64,000 bases of DNA from Cylicocyclus nassatus (taxonomy: Eukaryota; Nematoda; Chromadorea; Rhabditida; Strongylidae). Made by a program: the position numbers and the translations under genes. Below are positions 34,357-44,765 of the stretch, piece after piece. The stretch is from positions 71,469,006-71,533,005 of the forward strand of contig CATQJL010000223.1 of NCBI GenBank assembly GCA_958299035.1, written 5' to 3'. A model generated the notes under the pieces. It worked only from the letters and a program-made list of their open reading frames with translations, had not been told where the DNA came from and searched no databases. Within the stretch, counting starts at the first letter, position 1; each line of letters opens with the position of its first letter.

Positions 34357-37181
34357 TTGCACCATAACAAAAACCATTCTACATCATTTCTATCCAATAA
34401 TAATATCAAAGGTCATGTAATTTTATTTAATGCACGTTCTATCTGTAACAAACTACCAGATCTACATAGACTTCTTTATTTTGGACCATCCATTGTGCTC
34501 ATTACTGAATCCTGGTGTAAACCACAACTGATACATGATGCAAACATATGCCATAAATTCCAGTATGAAATTTATAGATGTGATAGAGAAGGCAGTACTC
34601 ATGGAGGAGGCGTTCTTGCTCTTGTGCGTAAAGACATTGAGCATCACCTAATCTCTACTCAGAATTTTTCTCCTTACTGCCAAAGCCTCTGTCTTTGCCT
34701 CACAAATACTATGACATGCACAAATTTGATATTAACGTATAGAAGTCCTTCATGCAATAATGCCTCGTTTGAAGAAGCATTACTATTCTTTAGTGAAATC
34801 CTTGACAGAAACCAAGATTGTATCATCTTAGGAGACTTTAATTTCCCATACTGTGACTGGTCCAATGTCATATCAACATTTCAAAAACATGACTCTTCTT
34901 CTATGAGACTACGGCAGCTAGTGGAGACTTATAACTTACGCCAGCTTGTGAATGTTCCCACTCATGATGTACATATGCTAGATCTCATTTTCACAAACAA
35001 TGACAAAATGATTGAGAAATTGAAATTTCATCCACCGTTTTCTACATCAGACCATTCTTCCATTTCATTTCAGCTAAACAAACATCATTTAAGTGGTGCA
35101 TCGCCAAAATATTTGCCTGACTTTCTCCATGCAGATTACAATGAAATAAACGCTGATTTGCTGAGAGTAAACTGGCGTAATGCTATACTGAACACAACCT
35201 CAGCAGACCAATGTTATCAATCATTTGTTACTCATTGCCAAGCATTGATAAATAAGTTTGTACCCAAAATTAAGATTGACCAAAAACACACATTTGCATA
35301 TCCTAAAAAGATCCGAATGTTAGAAGCCAAAGTTTCCAGATTGTATCAAACCAGACATAGAACCGGAATTAAAAAGTATCAAAGATTTTCTAGAAAGCTC
35401 AAACGCGAGTTGGCACAATGCAGGCTTTCTGAGGAAGATGCCATTGCACGTAGCCGTAATATCAAGAATTTCTTTCGCTTTTGTAATCAAAACCTAAAGG
35501 TGACAAACAATATTGGAACTATCTATGATTTATTAGGTAACATATGTAAATCAGATAAAGAAAAAGCTGAAGCATTCGCCGTATTTTTTAAGAACGTTTA
35601 CAAAAAACCTACAAATGTTAAAACCCAATGTCCACAGTTAATGAGAAAATTGATTTTTTGGATATCACTGGTGACATTGTTTACCAAATTTTGAAAAAAT
35701 TACCTCTTAGAAGATCTACGTCACCTGATGGACTTCCTTACATATTTCTGAGAAAAGCAGCGCTTGGCATTTCTTCTGCCCTCAGCCTTCTTTTCCAAAG
35801 ATTCTTACTCCACGGGGAAACCCCAGCACTTTGGCGTACAGCGATCGTGAAACCGATCTTCAAAAAAGGCAACAGATCGCAACCCAAGAACTATAGGCCC
35901 ATCTGCCTAACTTCTTCAGTTAGCAAAGTGTTTGAGAGAATAATTTGCAAACAAATTTGCAAATATCTCGGAAATAACCAACTCATAAATGCAGCACAAC
36001 ATGGATTTTTACCTAAAAGATCGACACTTACAGCTCTCATGTCCACTATATCAATATGGCATAAGATAATGAATGAAAAAGGATTTATTACCGTATGCTA
36101 TCTAGATTACAAGAAAGCTTTTGATTCAGTAAATTTAGAACTACTTTTCAACAAACTCAATGCATATGGAGTGAAAGGTTGTCTTCTGAAATTTCTCCAA
36201 TCTTTTCTATCAAATCGTACTCAACAAGTCATAGTCAATGAATCCTTGTCTTCTACGTATCAAACAAGCAGCGGAGTTCCTCAGGGGACCTGCTTAGGGC
36301 CTCTCATGTTTTTGCTGTACATAAATGATCTACCATTAGCTCTTCCTGATGGTGTCACCTGTTCTATTTATGCAGATGATACCAAACTATACTGCTGCAA
36401 TTCCCCTCGGCTGATGCAAAAAGCTTTAGATGCGGTGGTAGAATGGTCTGAGAAGTGGGACCTTGACATTTCAGTCGAAAAAACACATATCATGCTTATT
36501 GGAGCTAAACATCCACGACCATGCACTTATTACATAGGAGGTCAAAAGATTCGAGTGACAAACTCCATAAAAGACCTTGGCATTACCTATTCTGACAACC
36601 TCAACTTTGACGACTATATAAATGAAATTACAAGAAATGCCCATGCTCGATGTAACTACATATTACGTGCCTTTAGAACGACGAAAATCCAAACTCTCTT
36701 CAAGCTTTTTGTCATTTACGTCCGTCCTATGCTAGAATACTGTACACCTTTGTGGTCTCCAACTAAGAGAAATACAATTGACGCCTTAGAAAGAGTGCAG
36801 AAGTCATTCACTGCACGAATATTTGCAAGAGCTGGGCATTTCCATGTGTCATACAAATCAAGACTTTCTATACTTGCCACTACCTCTTTGAGACTCAGAA
36901 GAACAATTTATGATCAAAATCTCGTCTAAAAGATTATGACTAAAAGAATCTATCTCACGATGCACGATTTTTTCGTATTATCCAACTTTAATGCTATAAC
37001 TAGAGGACATGACTTCAGGTTTATCATAGGAAAGGTGCAAACACAGCAATTTCATGACTCTTTTCCGATACGCATAATCAACACATGGAACAAGCTTCCA
37101 GTAACGGCGATTAAAGCTTCATCGACATTTGTGTTTAACAGAGAAGTTCAAAAAACCTTGAAATCTAAAGGATTCTTCTAA
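34357..37181 (+). pseudogene. CR1/L2-type ORF2 (endonuclease-reverse transcriptase), two breaks
   Basis: Frame one (34,357-35,694) holds the APE endonuclease: NARSICNKLPDLHRLL, LITESWCKPQ, IILGDFNFPYCDW, STSDHSSISFQL. The RT lies in another frame (35,628-36,929): FKKGNRSQPKNYRPICLTSS, QHGFLPKRSTLTAL, CYLDYKKAFDSVN, SGVPQGTCLGPLMFLLYIND, and the active site YADD in SIYADDTKLYC. So a frameshift lies around 35,630-35,690. A TAA at 36,927-36,929 interrupts the RT frame, which then stays open to 37,181 (terminal SFPIRIINTWNKLP motif). The remaining motifs are intact, so decay is recent. Confidence 0.85.
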
Positions 37182-37607
37182 CAACATTTTTTTACAGAAC
37201 GGTGTAAAAAACACTTTATTGGATCACTATTACTGATCTTCGACCAGCTATTTCAAAACGCCAAAATTACCATTCAGCACCTCTGTACCTTTTTTTTATC
37301 TTCTATGTATTCTTCTCCTCTGTGTATTTTTTATTGATAGTTTATGTCTTTTTTGCACAAAAAATTTTTGTTTATGGCGAATCATTTTCCTTATTGTCCT
37401 GATCCTGCCGCTTATTTAAAAAGAGATTCTTTTTTGAGGGCTAAGTCAGCTAGCTTTTGCCCGAAAGCTCGCTGGCATTTAAACAATGGGATGCACATTA
37501 CTTTTCAAAAGGCAGCAAGATTTTTTTATGTCGGTTGTTTGAGTCCAAACTGTACTTATGTTGTGTGATCTATTTATGGAATCGACTGTTTACGTAAATA
37601 AATAAAT

Positions 37608-38560
37608 AGAAAAGCCATACTCCAGTGAGATTATTTGTATTTTTCAAATGTCGCTTTGCAACGAACTTTTTTTGATTGAGACGATTTATTCTGATTTTCA
37701 CTTTTGGAAAATGTCTTTTTTCAAAAATTATTTTCCATTATTTTTCGATACTTTTTCTCTCTCCAATTTGTTGTGTCCTTCACCTCTCGGGGTTACGATT
37801 CTCTTTGTCCCTTGCAACACGGGAAGCAAGTAAAATTTGTTAAGAAGAAAATATGAGATAACATTAACACTTGACGACCACTTGACACACCATGTGTGTC
37901 AAGCAATGACTACTACGTGGGACCGCTTGACATACATGGTGTGTCAAGGCTTGAACTTCGTTAAAATAACGACTACCTTAGTACAACCTCATTTCAGAAG
38001 TTTTCTTCTGCCGTAATCTAGAAATAACCTCTATCTTCTTCGTCAGTCTTCCACAGGTACTGTAGGTATAGTGTAGATGGCAGTATGCGTAAACTTATTC
38101 GAAAAATGCTGACTGGTCCATGGAAGGTTTTGGTCTCAAGAGGTAGACAATAAAAAATTTGCATTGTCGTCAATGTGTTAAGGCAAGCGGAGGCAAAAGC
38201 TCAGTGAACTAATATAGGCTGAGAGTCAGCGCCTGATATAGTGCTCGTTAAGGTTACGTCGACTAAACGGGATATCATATTCAAATATTTAATCGTTCAC
38301 TACCACTACAAATTTCAACCGTATTACACTCTCCAGACTATGCAACATAATACAACAATATCATACTGAGGCATGACATATAATTCAATGCTTTATTTCA
38401 AATAGAAATCATGCGTATGTGACACGTAAAAAGCAAAACTGCTTGAACATCTCAAACATGAATGACTCACCATCCGCTATTGGTTTTTGATGTTTTTGAA
38501 TACTGTCTTTTTGCGACGTTGCAAAAATTTTTCAAGTTACCAATGTATCTAATCTTCGTT
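37608..38560. other. Non-coding left-arm block with small palindromes
   Basis: Matches 56,430-55,650 inverted. CTTGACACACCATGTGTGTCAAG and a second CTTGACATACATGGTGTGTCAAG occur at about 37,875-37,950. At 38,530 TTTTTCAAG precedes AATGTATCTAATCTTCGTTT, the original acceptor and start of the group B signal exon, which is then cut by the insertion at 38,561. Confidence 0.55.
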
Positions 38561-38608
38561 TTGTAATTGTGGTTCTGAGCCTTGACCCGAGATTGTTAAC
38601 ACTTTATT

Positions 38609-38643
38609 GGCTGACATTTCGGCAAGTCGCCTTCTTCAGAGCC
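38609..38643 (-). ncRNA. Hammerhead ribozyme motif, left arm
   Basis: On the minus strand: GGCT, CTGAAGA, GGC-GACTT-GCC, GAAA, TGTC, AGCC. The order matches stem I, core box, stem II, core box, one-pair stem III and cleavage site, stem I. The stem III pair is a wobble here (T for C), so it may be weaker than the right-arm copy. Confidence 0.6.
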
Positions 38644-39116
38644 TGGAATGAACAGTACGACTTGTAAACTATTCGATCAAACGTCTCTGCAGCCATGCAA
38701 ACAAAACTCTAAGGCTTCGGTAGATAGTAACTAGCTGCCTAACCAAGCACTCACCTTTTGAAAGCGCCGATAGAGTTCTAATGCCAGAGCGAGCGTAGAA
38801 TGACTGAATGCATATGCCATGGCTATTTATAACGTCTCCGCCGGGTCAGAAGATTCGACCCAAGTAGGGAGCGAGCTCACGTGTGATGGCTAGGCATTTT
38901 TCCGGCGGAGACGTTATAAATAGCCATGGCATATGCATTCAGTCACTCTACGCTCGCTCTGGCATTAGAACTCTATCGGCGTTTTCAAAAGGTGAGTGTG
39001 GTTAGGCAGCTAGTTACTATTTACCGAAGCCTGAGAGTTTTGCTTGCATGGCTGCAGAGACGAATAGTTTGCAAGTCGAATGATCGAATAGTTTGCAAGT
39101 CGTACTGTCCATTCCA

Positions 39117-39151
39117 GGCTCTGAAGAAGGCGACTTGCCGAAACGTCAGCC
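39117..39151 (+). ncRNA. Hammerhead ribozyme motif, right arm
   Basis: GGCT (39,117) pairs with AGCC (39,148-39,151) as stem I. CTGAAGA (39,121-39,127) fits the core CUGANGA. GGC/GCC form stem II around GACTT. GAAA (39,140) then CGTC give a one-pair stem III and the cleavage site after C 39,147. Such tiny-stem-III hammerheads are known from Penelope-like elements and usually act as dimers. Confidence 0.68.
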
Positions 39152-39209
39152 AATAAAGTGTTAACAATCTCGGGTCAAGGCTCAGAACCACAATTACAAT
39201 ATCAACACC

Positions 39210-39643
39210 ATGCTGAGATTCATAGAGAGTCGCACGTTCCATCTAATCTTTGTTTTTTTTCTGGCTTGCGACTGCGCAGTTCCAATACCGCCCTATGATG
39301 TAAGAGTGCAATTAGTTCGCTGACAGATACTATACACTGCTGTAGTACAGATAGAGCGACTAACGCAAAATGCCTCCGCATCTACCAAAGCAGAATCAAA
39401 TACAGAAGGTAAGCTGGCTGTTGAGTCAATCTTATAAAGTAGATCTATCTTTGAATGATATTCTAACAGTCAAAAGGTGAATGGAGAATTGGGGGAAGCC
39501 GCTGTCGTCTGTATAAAAACGATGGAATGGGAGGCAGCAGCCGATCTAGACGACACTGCCTCCGTGGACGTTACGGTCGAAGAGGAAGCCATCATCGAAG
39601 GCATCACCATCATCATGGTCATAATCATCATCATAGATTCTAA
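39210..39643 (+). CDS. Group B secreted His/Arg-rich peptide with transposon-supplied start
   Basis: Three exons: 39,210-39,299, 39,351-39,408 and 39,477-39,643; introns of 51 bp (GTAAGAG...GTACAG) and 68 bp (GTAAGC...CAAAAG). Product 104 aa: N-terminus MLRFIESRTF, hydrophobic core HLIFVFFLACDCAVP, an Asn/Ser/Glu linker, then EWRIGGSRCRLYKN, Arg/Gly and a His-rich tail (HHHHHGHNHHHRF). The ATG and about ten codons derive from the inserted foldback; the original acceptor and ATG lie 660 bp upstream. The third acceptor was chosen because only it keeps the conserved frame; TAACAG seven bases upstream would give a stop. AATAAA overlaps the stop. Expression after the insertion is uncertain. Confidence 0.55.
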
Positions 39644-39647
39644 TAAA
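39642..39647 (+). terminator. Poly(A) signal overlapping the stop codon
   Basis: The sequence TAATAAAG contains the stop TAA and AATAAA sharing bases. If used, the mRNA has almost no 3' UTR beyond about 15-20 nt. The inverted sister at 55.23 kb reads TAATAAG and has lost the signal. Confidence 0.55.
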
Positions 39648-40194
39648 GATAGCCAAAATAATTCTTTTTTCCACAACATCGAAGGCGTCAAAACAATGGC
39701 AATGATCATGAAGTTATCGTCGTAACTATTATTTTATTTAATGCGAAGATTACGCCAAATCTCTCAAAATGTCATCTGACTAACGTTGGGATGATGCAAA
39801 ATAAATGCGCGTTCCTTCCCTGCCGCGGCTGAAAAGATATAAAGATGTGAGCATAATTTGTCCACAGCGAAGCAGGCTCTACAAGATGGTGCTCAAACAA
39901 TCACAAAAACTTCCACACACCAAAGGTTTGGAAAAAATCTGATATTTATTGTATCATTAAAAATAGCATTTTCGTCCAAAAAATCCTCTTAATCTTCAAC
40001 TCTTCAAGAAGTCATTTATGAAATGATCCAATCATATGTGCACTTGCTGTACCTTTGAATAGCTAGGAGGGGAGAAATAAACCTGCTCTAACAAAGCGTG
40101 CTGTAATTAGATCATGCTGATAGAAGATCTTGATAGTGCTCTTAAGAGAAAAGAAGTTAAGTTTGCAAAATGGTGTCTTTGTTCTATGTATGTA

Positions 40195-40765
40195 TTAGGT
40201 TGGAAACTAAGTTTTGTCATGTCACTCATTCAATCACTTCCCTCTCTCTCGACATGGCACACTCTAATTTCGTCATAGTTAGGTTAAGACGTAAGCTACA
40301 AGAGCAGCTGGTGTTCCGCCAAATTCTAACGTCGCAGTGAGGGTTACGGTAGGTATATGGTAGGGGGGGGAAGGAAGGGGGGATTATGAAATTTGACAGA
40401 CTTGCCTGAAACTTAGATAGGGGCTATTCGACATGCTGATCACGAAAACGATATTGAAGTTGCGTGGTAGGGGCTTTTCTTATAAGAATGAAGTGAATCA
40501 ACCTTTGACAATAATTCTTACACGATTTCGGGTTGCTGAGCATGGTCTAGTCTGCTGAAGGCTTCTTTGGTTCAGAACCCCAAAAATTCTCGAATTTCAC
40601 TAATTTACGAAAAATGTCTAGCATTTTTCTGATTCGTGTTCAAAAGGAACATTTTGTGCGCTGCTGTAGCACACTTGCGCTCTATATAGTGGCAAAATTC
40701 GAGTGCACCACATTGAAAGAGAATAAAATTATGAAAGAACTTGCAAAACTTAGTTTCCAGCCTAA
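40195..40765. mobile_element. Mariner-type MITE, left-arm copy
   Basis: Ends TTAGGTTGGAAACTAAGTTT and complement (mismatches), flanked by TA (40,193-40,194; 40,766-40,767). 571 bp. The inverted arm carries the same insertion (53,854-54,672, longer), so it predates the inverted duplication. The inside contains a GGTAGGGGGGG run and CGACATGCTGATCACGAAAA, related to repeats at 25,650, 54,440 and 56,740. No transposase frame. Confidence 0.8.
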
Positions 40766-42153
40766 TATTTTGTTGATGTAGCACTCACATTAATAACATA
40801 GAAGACCACACATTAAGCTATTTGCACTGTGCTAAGCTCATCATCCTATACTTGCAACTGTGAAATTACAAATGGAAATTCATCTCTGAAATTCGGATAC
40901 TGCGCATAACCCCGCACTTGCTGAAGCGAATATTAGATTTCACACTTGAAGAAGCCCTTCTACAACTGCACAACAATATTGGAGAATGCACAAGTATCAC
41001 ATATTATAAAATATATGTAATACATAGTTGAAATTGTAAATAGGCTTGCCTTATCATGCATATGGTGCACATGCACGCTTATATTACTCCTCTCTGGTCT
41101 TTACTTCAGCTGCACCGTCCTACACTAAAGTAGCACCAGAAGCCAGAAGCGATGCTGAGGCAATGGACCATCTGAAGATGGTAGGACTATGGATCAATCG
41201 GAAGAAGAGTATCACATAACTCGTACATTATGAAAGCCAAATTAGAGCTAAAGATCTCTGAACTAATATCGTCAGAATCGAGAAATAAAATGCATCAATA
41301 TTACCGTAAAATCTTATCACTACACATCAAAACTTTTTTGCACTAGGGTCAGGAGATCCATTGCATATTTATTCAATCTTCATTGATCTCTTACAATTGT
41401 GAATAACAGTAGCAAAAAGAGTCCCTCACAGCAACATTTGAATGCAGCTTTAAACTATAGCATCTTTTGAAAATGTTTATGCGCTAAAGTGCAGAAGCCA
41501 CTAAAATGCACAGAGAAAATTTGAGCTCTCTTACTGATACAATTATAATCTTGTTCTGAACATGAAAAGACCAGTAGCGATTGGAAAAGGATTGCGGATA
41601 CACTTCTCATGGAATCCTCTTTTTCCGTGCTTCGGTATTCATGTAAGCGCAACCGAGTGTTCTGCACTTCGATTTCTGAAGCGCACACTATTATGAAGAT
41701 TGTGTAGATAAGAGGTCAGCAGAGACCTTTTGATGATAGCACCTGGTTTCATAAATTTTCAACTGAAAACATCTGGTTGACCGTAGAACAGGCGCAAACA
41801 TTCATTTTGTGCTGAAATGGATGAGATCATTGACAGCAATGAGATGATAGGCCGATAGAACGCAAGCAGGTAATCAGTGCTTGCTGTAAGCTAACCTTTT
41901 TGTGGTTTTTTGGTTTTTGTGGTTGAAACGACAAGACAGCGTTAAATGATGGCCTCTGGTATCATAGACATATTCGGATAGGCACCTCCACCTAATTTTG
42001 AGATAAGCACTAATGACAGCAAACACTGTAAAAACACTATAGGAAGGAACAGCAAAAGGTACAACCAAGAATGATACATTGGAAGTTGAAAAACGAGCAA
42101 GGTATCTCAAGGTTTTCCTAACCAAGCAGCCCATCTCTGACAGGATGCAAGAT

Positions 42154-43350
42154 CAGGGCCCGGCACGAGGTGGGCAGACTGGGTTTTCTAAAAGGAATTC
42201 CCTTTTGACCACAATAGTTTTTACGAATACCCCTTTACGCCCAAAAATGACGCTTTGTGGAACGAGAGCACCGACCACACTTCGCCTTAAAGCGCTCAAA
42301 AGCGCCCAAAATGCTCAAATTCCTCTAATTACTCCTCACCTGTATCAAGATAGAAAACAGGAAGAAGAATAAGCAAGGAAAATGATGAAGGAATGAAAAA
42401 ATATCAAAGGAACGTAGTCATAGAACTGAGAGACGTCGTTCCCACGCGCTCGATTGACTAGGGCGCGCTTTCCATCTTAGATGGTTAGGCTGCTGATGCG
42501 ATTTTGGGCTCTAACAAAGACAAGAGGAGGAGTTTCGGAACCAAAATTTCACCATATAGTAAACTTTAGGTGAACAACAGATTTATGTAAAAATGTTGGA
42601 AAAAAGTTAAGCACGCTTTTCATTCACATAAGTTTTTCATAATTTTTTATACATTGTTCCTTAGTCCTACTGCGCGTATACGCACCAAGTCTCGCGCGAT
42701 TCAGTTTTCTCTGCGCTGCGAACGAGCCATTTTTCCATTTTTTGATAGTGGGAAACTTTCAGAAAAAAGCTTGCCACAACCTTCATTCACATAATTTTAC
42801 GATAAAACTTCTAAGATAAGCCCTGCAGGCCCGTGTTCATGTACCTACCAAGTTTCAAACCGTATGGTCATCTGTGCGTTGCAAACGAGCCATTTGAATT
42901 CACATCTTCACTTACCAGTTTTGCGAAATTTTTGGAAAAAATGCTTATTACACCTCCCATTCACATAAGTTTTTCATAACATTTCATGCTTTGTTTCTAC
43001 TAACCTCTCTTTGTTCGCTCACGTAAATTGGTGCTATATCATTACGCCTGCATTGAGAACTGATCATGTAATCATGTTGTTCAACGGCATCGCTCATGCG
43101 ACGTCGCGCACGCGGCAATTAGCGGCAACGCGGCTTAGTGCGCGCGAACTCTGCTGTGCGTTGAGGTTTATGAAAACTATTTCCCGATAAATTAGATGTA
43201 TAAGGTAAGCATGATTCGACCTTTTCTTGCTTGCACTTGGAATGTTTTCCCGGGGCTCCGCCCCGGACCCCGCAAAAACGATATTCCCTTTGCTTTTTGG
43301 CCCCAAAACGATTTCCAGTTTGTCATTTGCCCACCTCGTGCCGGGCCCTG
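42154..43350. mobile_element. hAT-like non-autonomous transposon with exact 8-bp duplication
   Basis: Ends CAGGGCCCGGCACGAGGTGG and its exact complement, continuing GCA. TGCAAGAT occurs immediately on both sides (42,146-42,153 and 43,351-43,358). The sister unit near 12,738 reads GGATGCAAGAAATCGG without insertion, so this is the empty site. Inside, CATTCACATAAGTTTTTCAT occurs at 42,623 and nearly unchanged at 42,957, with a more diverged version between (CATTCACATAATTTTACGAT at 42,783). The near-perfect ends suggest a recent insertion. No transposase. Confidence 0.9.
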
Positions 43351-44085
43351 TGCAAGATCGGTGTTTTGTTTCCGGCGTTGCTTCTTACCCCCAACTTCCT
43401 CCCCGTCTCCTTTCAAGCATACAAATGGTAAGCGAAATTAACTGGTTGAGTATGTCGTTGTATGGTCACGCACCACTGAAAGACATTTACTTTGTTTCTC
43501 TAAACAAGAAAATGTATCTTTACTCTTTTGTGCACCTTTTAATATGCTAAAACCACATCATAATTTGAATATTATCTAACGCATCATAAGGGAAAATAAT
43601 TTTGTTGCTCCTTTCACCTTATAAGTGACTGCTAACGAAAAACTCGGTCATGAAGTCTTGGTACGTTGAAATTAAATTGCGAAATTCAGTGGTAATTTTG
43701 AAATTGCTTATGGACGTTTGTGAACAGTTGATACTACAATAACTTACACTAGTAGTACGTGCAAGCATATGATTTATTCTAGATTGGTATGACCTTTTGT
43801 CAGAAGATCCTCAACTGAACAAATAGAACTTAGTGAGTGACTAAATAAGTAGAGAGTTTAACTCAATCCCTTCCAGTTGTGACTTTGGCCTTCACTATTG
43901 GTGTTGCAAAGTTATTAGGGAGATAGCTACACTTGATAAAACTATAGGTCATTTTTCTCTACTCCTTTGAATAAAAATACAACTCAGGAGTACTTATGCT
44001 TGGTCTAAATATGTAAAGACATTCTAGATTTCCACTCTGTCACTCTGAGTATTATCGTTGAAGTTACTTGGAAATTTTTCAGGTT

Positions 44086-44765
44086 ATGCTATATTTGAGC
44101 TTGTTCCCCTTCTTGTTTCTAGCGTGCAACTGCGAAATAGCCCTCTACTCTACTGTATGTGCATTTTTTCTGATTTGGTAAAGAAACAGATCGTTGTTGT
44201 TAGTATGTTTTAGGAGGACGATGAGAATGGTGCGGCATTCTCAAATGAAGCAGTATCAGCGGAAGTTCGGGATTCTTCCGTCGAAACTTATGATAGAGAA
44301 ACACAGACTCCAACCTCTGAAGACGCCGGCAAAACTTATAACAATACTGGAACACAGACTAATCTCGAAGTTAGAGATGTTGGAACACAGACTGGTTTCA
44401 AAGTGGTTTCACCTTCCGAAGATTAAAAGCCTCAAAGAAGATGTTGTCCGTTCTGCTGCGGAGGAGGAGCCTGCTGTTCGTATGAAGGTTATCCAAGGGG
44501 TCCATGGGGTTACCGCCGTTGGGGGAAACATCACCGCCCCCATTGGGGCCACCACCACCACCATCGAAGAGGACCTCCTCGAGGATATCGCAACCCTGAT
44601 TATTTGGGATATCAGTATGACCGCCAGGCTAATCAATACGGATATCGATATGGCAATCACCATGATCAATTCGGATATCCGTATGGCAACCAGCCTCATC
44701 ATTCCCGATATCAGAACTACCACTACCCTGATCAATACGGATATCAGTCTTACTACCATTACTAA
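44086..44765 (+). pseudogene. Group A secreted protein with a single in-frame stop
   Basis: ATG 44,086 follows ATTTTTCAG by three bases. Exon 1 (44,086-44,154, 23 codons; core LYLSLFPFLFLACNC) and exon 2 from 44,214 join in phase 0 across a 59-bp intron. Exon 2 codes a Glu/Thr-rich region with three (G/E)TQT repeats, then stops at TAA 44,424-44,426 (93 aa in total). The same frame continues open for 112 codons to TAA 44,763-44,765 and contains the whole missing part: CCPFCCGGGACC, GPWGYRRWGKHH, His run, and GYQY-type repeats. So one substitution separates it from a full-length gene. It is a fresh nonsense pseudogene, a two-part product, or a readthrough case. AATAAA at 44,891. Confidence 0.72.

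Larger units (their letters stand above)
33303..37607 (+). mobile_element. CR1/L2-type non-LTR retrotransposon, near full length but broken
   Basis: Order: a 5' leader with four 20-bp tandem copies of CGCCAACGTGTCTCGGCATT (about 33,310-33,390), ORF1, ORF2 with endonuclease and RT, a 3' UTR, and a short TAAATAAATAAATAG tail near 37,590. The inverted arm near 56,430-56,465 carries the flanking sequence (AAAGATTTTTAAGAAAGTACGGC on that strand) without the element. Two breaks in ORF2 make it non-autonomous. Confidence 0.82.
38561..39237. mobile_element. Penelope-like foldback carrying two hammerhead ribozyme motifs
   Basis: 38,561-39,199 is a palindrome with about 290-bp arms around 38,880; about 38 more bases follow before the host sequence. 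ATCTAATCTTCGTTTT on the left (38,547) recurs as ATCTAATCTTTGTTTT on the right (39,241), a likely 16-bp target duplication, so the element lies inside the first exon of the group B gene. Each arm has a complete minimal hammerhead core. The inverted arm at 55,620 has the uninterrupted exon. The layout and motifs resemble Penelope-like elements. Confidence 0.7.

Noticed and set aside
37344..37568. 74-codon frame after the CR1 RT
   Set aside because: It lies in the 3' UTR of the element, with no RT or other retroelement motif.
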